From assembly GCA_035642125.1 (NCBI GenBank), contig DASQSZ010000305.1:1-8613 (forward strand): DNA of 8,613 nucleotides, written 5' to 3'. This document shows, in pieces, positions 5,464 through 8,613 of the stretch. Numbering within the stretch: the stretch's first letter is position 1; every line of letters begins with the position of its first letter. Both the position numbers and the translations under genes were made by a program. The DNA is from CALAED01 sp937891035. Lineage in GTDB: Bacteria > Actinomycetota > Actinomycetes > Streptosporangiales > Streptosporangiaceae. The notes under the pieces are model-generated. The model saw only the letters and a program-made list of their open reading frames with translations. It had not been told where the DNA came from and ran no database searches.

Positions 5464-6300
5464 ATGCCGGTCGATTATCGCGCCCCGAATATCAACGCTC
5501 GCAGGCTGGGTATGCATCTGCGGCAGTTGCGCGAGGCCCTCGAGTTGTCCTACGACGCGGCCGCGGTCCTGGTGGGCTGCGACGTGACGTGGCTGATCCG
5601 CGTGGAGACGGGATTCGAGCCGGTGACGCCGGAGCAGGTGCGGACGGTGCTCGACCGTTATCACGTGCCGCCGCACAAGATCCGCAATCTGATCGTCGAC
5701 CTGGCGTCCCGCACGGCCGGGCCGCCCTGGCTCGCCGCGCACGTCGGTCGAATGAAGGCGCTGGTGCGCGACCTGCTCACGCTCGAGGCCGAGGCGCCGA
5801 CCATTCACACCTTCGGCATCCACCTGATGCCGGAGCTGGTGCGCACGGAGGCCTACGCCCGCATGTGGTTCGAGCAGCAGGTCCCCGAGGTCGACGCCGA
5901 CCAGGAGTGGGACCTGCTGAGCAACCGCCAGCGGCACCGGCCGGGCGGGCGGCGGCGGACGCTGGAAGTGATCGTCGACGAGAACACCCTGACGCTGCCC
6001 ATCCCGGCGGACATCATGCGGGGCCAGCTCGATCACCTGCTCGGCCTGATCGACGGCGCGTACACGACCGTACGGGTGATTCCGATGAGCGTGGGCGCGC
6101 ACGCCGGCCTGCACGGAGCGTTCGATGTCCTGGAATTTCCGGACATCAAGGAGCGGGTGTCCATGGTCCACGGGGCACTCGGCATCGACATCGCGCGGGT
6201 CGATCTGACCGACACCTGGAAGCTCATCGAACAGGTCGCGTTGCCGCCCGGCGGCAGCCGCGCCATGATCATCCGGATCCGCGCCGGGCTGCCGGGCTGA
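5464..6300 (+). CDS. XRE-type HTH regulator with DUF5753 domain
   Basis: A 278-residue cytoplasmic transcription regulator of the large actinobacterial HTH-DUF5753 family, the group containing WhiJ-type proteins. An XRE-like helix-turn-helix spans about residues 15-68 (LGMHLRQLREALELS, then a recognition region VTWLIRVETG). A DUF5753 domain spans about 100-272, with FGIHLMPELVRTEAYARMW in place of the usual LLQTxxYAR segment, and VIVDENTL, VRVIPMSVGAHAGLHGAF and FPD as expected. The start is fixed by GGAGG (5453-5457) 6 nt before the ATG. Members usually sit beside a small DUF397 gene; none follows here, as the next gene is on the other strand and its stop abuts this stop. The target is unknown. 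The neighbouring PycTM-like gene could be one, but these regulators are so numerous that adjacency proves little. Confidence 0.9.
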   Translation: MPVDYRAPNINARRLGMHLRQLREALELSYDAAAVLVGCDVTWLIRVETGFEPVTPEQVRTVLDRYHVPPHKIRNLIVDLASRTAGPPWLAAHVGRMKALVRDLLTLEAEAPTIHTFGIHLMPELVRTEAYARMWFEQQVPEVDADQEWDLLSNRQRHRPGGRRRTLEVIVDENTLTLPIPADIMRGQLDHLLGLIDGAYTTVRVIPMSVGAHAGLHGAFDVLEFPDIKERVSMVHGALGIDIARVDLTDTWKLIEQVALPPGGSRAMIIRIRAGLPG

Positions 6301-6825
6301 TCATTCTCCGGTGGCGCCGTCGATCCGCTCGCGCAGCAGATCGGCATGGCCGTTGTGCCTCGCGTACTCCTCGATCATGTGCAGGTACAGCCAGCGCAGG
6401 CTCATCTCGACGTCGCGATATCGGTGCGCGAACGTGTCGTCGAGCGACCGCCCGGCCGCCACCGCCCGGGCCGACTCAACCTCGCGGCGATAGATGTCGA
6501 AGTCCCGCTCCGCGTGCGCGGGGTCCACGTCGTCGAACTCGCCGTCGGGGTTGGACTCGACGTCCACATACAGATAGTCGATCTCTTCGCCGGCGAGCCG
6601 GCGCCGGAACCACGAGCGTTCCACCTCGGCCAGGTGCCGGACGAGGCCGAGCAGGGTCATCGTCGACGGCGGGACGGCCCGCGCGACCAGCTGCTCCGGC
6701 GTCAGTCCGGCGCACTTCATCAACAACGTCTGCCGGTGATAGTCGAGGTAGTGCTCCAAGAGCGAACGCTCGGCACCGACCAGCGGCGGGTCTGCGCGTA
6801 CGGCATCGGGTGCGGTCCATGTCAT
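6301..6825 (-). CDS. DinB family protein, DUF664 type
   Basis: A 174-residue four-helix-bundle DinB/DUF664 protein, a superfamily that includes metal-dependent thiol transferases; no specific reaction can be named. It starts MTWTAPDAVRADPP, the usual opening for actinobacterial members, continues YLDYHRQTLLMKCAGLTPEQL, then LLGLVRHLAEVERSWF with candidate metal ligand His64, and ends YLHMIEEYARHNGHADLLRERIDG with His149, His157 and His160. The start was placed at ATG 6825, with AGGA about 8 nt upstream. A TTG at 6861 would add 12 residues with no ribosome binding site and no family support. It converges with the HTH-DUF5753 gene with zero spacing, the two stops sharing the palindrome TGATCA, and is divergent from the CopD gene. 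Confidence 0.9.
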   Translation of the reverse strand: MTWTAPDAVRADPPLVGAERSLLEHYLDYHRQTLLMKCAGLTPEQLVARAVPPSTMTLLGLVRHLAEVERSWFRRRLAGEEIDYLYVDVESNPDGEFDDVDPAHAERDFDIYRREVESARAVAAGRSLDDTFAHRYRDVEMSLRWLYLHMIEEYARHNGHADLLRERIDGATGE

Positions 6826-6870
6826 CGCCCCATCCTGCTGGGCCCCCTCGACCCGGTCCAACCAATAAAT

Positions 6871-6881
6871 TTCGGTCCGAA
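6871..6881. promoter_or_regulatory. Palindrome TTCGGTCCGAA in the DinB/CopD divergent region
   Basis: An 11-bp palindrome (5-bp arms around one base) about 46 bp upstream of the DinB start and 32 bp before the probable -10 of the CopD unit. It is the only clear symmetric element in this short divergent region and so a candidate operator. No matching regulator is known from the window. Confidence 0.3.
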
Positions 6882-6912
6882 TCAGCGGCTATCGATGGCC
6901 CGCCGGGACGCC

Positions 6913-6918
6913 TACACT
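6913..6918 (+). promoter_or_regulatory. Possible -10 element (TACACT) for the CopD unit
   Basis: TACACT fits the actinobacterial TAnnnT -10 pattern and would start a transcript near 6925, about 45 nt before the small leader ORF. No good -35 hexamer lies 16-19 bp upstream, so it may need an activator or may be chance. Confidence 0.3.
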
Positions 6919-6970
6919 CTCGATCAGCGCCGGGGTCTCATGCCGCGCCGGTCCCGGCGGGAGGTGAGCC

Positions 6971-7039
6971 ATGTCAGGCGGCGACCTGGTGTCGACGAGC
7001 CGCCTCCGCGCGGCCATGGTCCGTGGCGGCCACCGATGA
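6971..7039 (+). CDS. 22-codon leader ORF overlapping the CopD start
   Basis: ATG 6971 is preceded at 6 nt by GGGAGG (6959-6964), the strongest Shine-Dalgarno in this part of the window. It encodes 22 residues beginning MSGGDLVSTSRLRAAM and ending GGHR. Its TGA (7037-7039) overlaps the CopD ATG (7036) as ATGA, the usual signature of translational coupling. The CopD ATG has no good ribosome binding site of its own. The peptide has no Cys and one His, so it gives no hint of metal sensing. Alternatives: the peptide is only a vehicle for ribosome loading, or CopD starts earlier in its own frame (ATG 6940) and this ORF is accidental. Confidence 0.45.
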   Translation: MSGGDLVSTSRLRAAMVRGGHR

Positions 7040-8202
7040 CCGCGGCCGGCTCCGGCACCCCCACGATCTCCCGTTGGTCCGCCGCCGGTTCGTGGCTGGG
7101 CCCCTGGCAGCGCGCGGCGGGGTACGCCGTGCTGCTCGCCGGGGCGGGGACGGCGGGACTGGTCTTCGGACTGTGGAACGGTGAGCGGCCCGAGCGCGTC
7201 GCCGGCACCGCAGCGTCACCGGGGACCGATCCGGGCGCCCTTACCGCCTGGGGGCTGCCGGCGGTGCGGCTCGCCGTCGTCGTGGCTGTGGTCGGCACGG
7301 TCGGGATGCTGGTCGGCGCACTCCTGCTGCCGCGCGAGGACGGCCGGCTCGGCGCCGCTGCGCTGCGCTGCCTGCGCTCGGCCGCCTGGGCGGCGGTCGC
7401 GTGGGCGGCGGTGGTGCCGGCGCTGCTCGTGTTCTCGTGGTCGGAATTCACGCGCCTTCCGGTCACCCAGGCGACCGTCGCGCAGATCTTCGGTGAGCCC
7501 AAACCGTACGCGGACGCGCTCCCGTACCTCTACGCCACGGGGCTGGCGCTGGTGATAGCGGCCGCCGCGGCCATCACCCGCAAGGCGTCCGGCGTCATCG
7601 TGGTCCTGGTGCTGGCCGGCTACAACCTGCTGCCGATCACCACGCTCGGCCGGCAGATGGACGGCCGGATCATCGGCACCGTGGTGACGGTGCACGTTCT
7701 CGCGTTCGCGGTATGGGTGGGCAGCCTGGCCGCGTTGCTGGTCCACGCCCGGCGCTCGCCCGCGCTGCTGGCCGTCGCGGTGCCCCGCTTCAATCGGCTG
7801 GCGCTGGTGTGCTTCGCCGTCGTGGCCGTCTTCGGTGTGATCGCGGCCTGGATCAGCCTGGGGTCGGTGGCCGAGGCGCGCGGGTCGCACTTCGGCATGC
7901 TCGTGTTCTACAAGGCCGAGGCGCTGGTCGCGCTCGGCGTCTTCGCCTGGTGGCACCGCCGTCGCATCATCCCCGACCTGCGGCGGGAGCGCGGCAATCG
8001 GCCCTTCGTTCGATTCGCCGCGATCGAAATCGCGGTCATGGTCGCCACCATCGGCCTCGGTATCGCGCTGTCGAGCACCGCGGCCCCCGCCGCTCCTGAG
8101 CCGACGCGGCCGATCGACTCGTCCACCACATACCCACCGGTCGTCGCCCCACCGCCCGCCGACCCGGTCGGTCCTGCGGGTACGCCGGTGAACCTCGGCT
8201 AG
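7036..8202 (+). CDS. CopD-family copper-related membrane protein without CtaG half
   Basis: A 388-residue polytopic membrane protein with about nine helices (roughly 27-47, 75-97, 115-135, 163-180, 184-200, 213-236, 254-276, 290-306 and 327-346). The last four helices form a CopD domain: TVHVLAFAVWVGSLAALLVHAR (213-238, with His220), RFNRLALVCFAVVAVFGVIAAW, then SHFGMLVFYKAEALVALGVFAW and a final FVRFAAIEIAVMVATIGLGIAL. CopD/YcnJ proteins are linked to copper uptake or supply. In many actinobacteria CopD is fused to a CtaG-type cytochrome oxidase assembly domain; here the protein ends after CopD in a Pro-rich tail (350-388). No CopC partner is visible. The start is ATG 7036, coupled to the leader ORF; ATG 6940 would add 32 mostly basic residues. 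Confidence 0.88.
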   Translation: MTAAGSGTPTISRWSAAGSWLGPWQRAAGYAVLLAGAGTAGLVFGLWNGERPERVAGTAASPGTDPGALTAWGLPAVRLAVVVAVVGTVGMLVGALLLPREDGRLGAAALRCLRSAAWAAVAWAAVVPALLVFSWSEFTRLPVTQATVAQIFGEPKPYADALPYLYATGLALVIAAAAAITRKASGVIVVLVLAGYNLLPITTLGRQMDGRIIGTVVTVHVLAFAVWVGSLAALLVHARRSPALLAVAVPRFNRLALVCFAVVAVFGVIAAWISLGSVAEARGSHFGMLVFYKAEALVALGVFAWWHRRRIIPDLRRERGNRPFVRFAAIEIAVMVATIGLGIALSSTAAPAAPEPTRPIDSSTTYPPVVAPPPADPVGPAGTPVNLG

Positions 8203-8205
8203 CGG

Positions 8206-8233
8206 GCCGGCGGCGGCGCGAGGAGCCGCCGGC
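8206..8233 (+). terminator. GC-rich hairpin after copD
   Basis: Four bases after the CopD stop, GCCGGCGGC (8206-8214) and GCCGCCGGC (8225-8233) form a perfect 9-bp stem with a 10-nt loop. There is no U-tract, as often seen in actinobacteria. It probably ends the copD transcript. Confidence 0.55.
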
Positions 8234-8248
8234 GGCGGCGTGAAGAGG

Positions 8249-8260
8249 GCGAACGTTCGC
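8249..8260. promoter_or_regulatory. Perfect 12-bp palindrome GCGAACGTTCGC
   Basis: Its 11-bp core GCGAACGTTCG is identical to the centre of the palindrome at the LacI-family promoter 182 bp away (centre to centre). It is a candidate distal operator for that regulator, suitable for looping. Confidence 0.4.
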
Positions 8261-8352
8261 ACGGCAAGGCGCGTCCGCGCCTCGGCGATGTGTGCGACAT
8301 CCGCGCCGCCGTGCCGCCCGACGTGCCGTGTCCATGGCCGGCTTCGTCGTCA

Positions 8353-8363
8353 TATTCCCTCCT
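8353..8363 (-). promoter_or_regulatory. Strong ribosome binding site and ATG for a divergent ORF without convincing coding sequence
   Basis: On the minus strand GAGGAGGGAAT directly precedes an ATG (8351-8353), reading MTTKPAMDTARRAARRRG. The frame stays open to 8036 (105 residues), but after about ten codons third positions lose their G/C bias and the product becomes Arg-rich and antisense to copD. From about 8315 another minus frame looks more coding-like (GADVAHIAEARTRLAVRTF). This fits the start of a divergent gene next to a LacI regulator that has been truncated or frameshifted. It could also be a chance Shine-Dalgarno. Confidence 0.25.
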
Positions 8364-8396
8364 CTACGCAGCCACAATGCCCCCTTTGGGTGGGTC

Positions 8397-8425
8397 TTGA
8401 CGGGCCACGGAAGTGGTTCTAGGTT
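8397..8425 (+). promoter_or_regulatory. Promoter of the LacI-family gene
   Basis: TTGACG (8397-8402) and TAGGTT (8420-8425) are spaced by exactly 17 bp, a good housekeeping-sigma promoter for an actinomycete. Transcription would begin near 8432, inside the operator palindrome, leaving a leader of about 40 nt. Confidence 0.6.
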
Positions 8426-8427
8426 CT

Positions 8428-8445
8428 TGAGCGAACGTTCGTTCA
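8428..8445. promoter_or_regulatory. Operator-like palindrome at the LacI-family promoter
   Basis: TGAGCGAACGTTCGTTCA pairs at 8 of 9 positions and has the central CG and TGA/TCA ends usual for LacI-family operators. It begins 2 bp after the -10 element and covers the expected start site, an ideal place for repression. Immediately after it, GTTCAGACGGAC (8441-8452) recurs as GTTCAGGACGGAC (8453-8465), a near-perfect tandem repeat that adds a second half-site-like GACGTTC. Confidence 0.55.
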
Positions 8446-8472
8446 GACGGACGTTCAGGACGGACAGGACAA

Positions 8473-8613
8473 ATGGCACGGCGATACGTCTCGATCAAAG
8501 AGGTCGCGGCCAGGGCCGGCGTCAGCTTCCAGACGGCGAGCAAGGTGCTCAACGGAGGCAACGTACGGGTCTCGGCGGAGACCGCGACCCGGATCATGGC
8601 CGTCGCCAAGAGC
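8473..8613 (+). CDS. LacI-family transcriptional regulator, N-terminal part (3' end outside window)
   Basis: The first 47 residues of a LacI-family repressor. The sequence VSIKEVAARAGVSFQTASKV followed by LNGG contains the family's N-terminal helix-turn-helix (about residues 6-28), and the following VSAETATRIMAVAK is the start of the third helix leading to the hinge. The usual TVSRVLNG is TASKVLNG here, a variant also seen in the family. The sugar-binding domain is outside the window, so the inducer is unknown; sugar metabolism or transport is the usual target. The ATG 8473 matches the expected N-terminus, although the ribosome binding site (AGGAC, 3 nt away) is weak. A promoter and an operator-like palindrome lie directly upstream, suggesting autoregulation. 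Confidence 0.93.
   Translation, partial: MARRYVSIKEVAARAGVSFQTASKVLNGGNVRVSAETATRIMAVAKS

Noticed and set aside
6346..7035. N-terminal extension of the CopD frame back to 6346
   Set aside because: This part runs antisense to the DinB gene and has no membrane or domain character; the frame is merely open.
7216..8262. Long minus-strand ORF (348 codons) opposite copD
   Set aside because: Arg/His/Asp/Gly-rich shadow with no hydrophobic or domain structure; the plus frame encodes clear CopD membrane helices.

Overview
The window is high-GC DNA typical of a filamentous actinomycete: strong G/C bias at third codon positions, GGAG-type ribosome binding sites, an HTH regulator with a DUF5753 domain, a DUF664-type DinB protein and a large secreted PGRP amidase. 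The genus cannot be fixed from the sequence. No tRNA, rRNA, CRISPR array, transposase or integrase is visible.

Left part (1-3440). The 3' end of a cytochrome P450 gene enters from the left edge. Facing it on the minus strand is a large gene for a secreted peptidoglycan amidase (1094-3343). Downstream of the amidase, also on the minus strand, lie a small intact DUF1905 gene (627-905) and two fragments: a coding-like scrap upstream of it (925-1036) and the first ~18 codons of a YciI-like gene (553-610) that stops at the P450 3' end. This looks like an eroded small-gene cluster.

Middle (3344-5325). About 700 bp between the amidase and an HD-domain hydrolase gene hold no intact gene. They contain the probable amidase promoter and leader hairpin, a frameshifted decayed gene (3640-3943) and an AT-rich patch with a tandem repeat. 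The HD-domain hydrolase (4059-4658, minus) is divergent from a three-helix membrane protein (4795-5325, plus) that resembles the PycTM/DUF5706 effectors of Pycsar anti-phage defence. No nucleotide cyclase is in the window, so this is an orphan effector or an undescribed pairing. It is the best candidate here for a new system.

Right part (5326-8613). An HTH-DUF5753 regulator (plus) meets a DinB/DUF664 gene (minus) with back-to-back stop codons. The DinB gene is divergent from a CopD-type copper-related membrane protein (7036-8202), which is preceded by a 22-codon ORF whose stop overlaps the CopD start. A hairpin follows copD. The right edge carries the first 47 codons of a LacI-family regulator, with a clear -35/-10 promoter and a near-perfect 18-bp palindrome just after the -10; its 11-bp core recurs 182 bp upstream. 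This is a likely autoregulatory operator arrangement.

The genes do not form one pathway. The window reads as accessory chromosome with several short units and signs of local gene loss.
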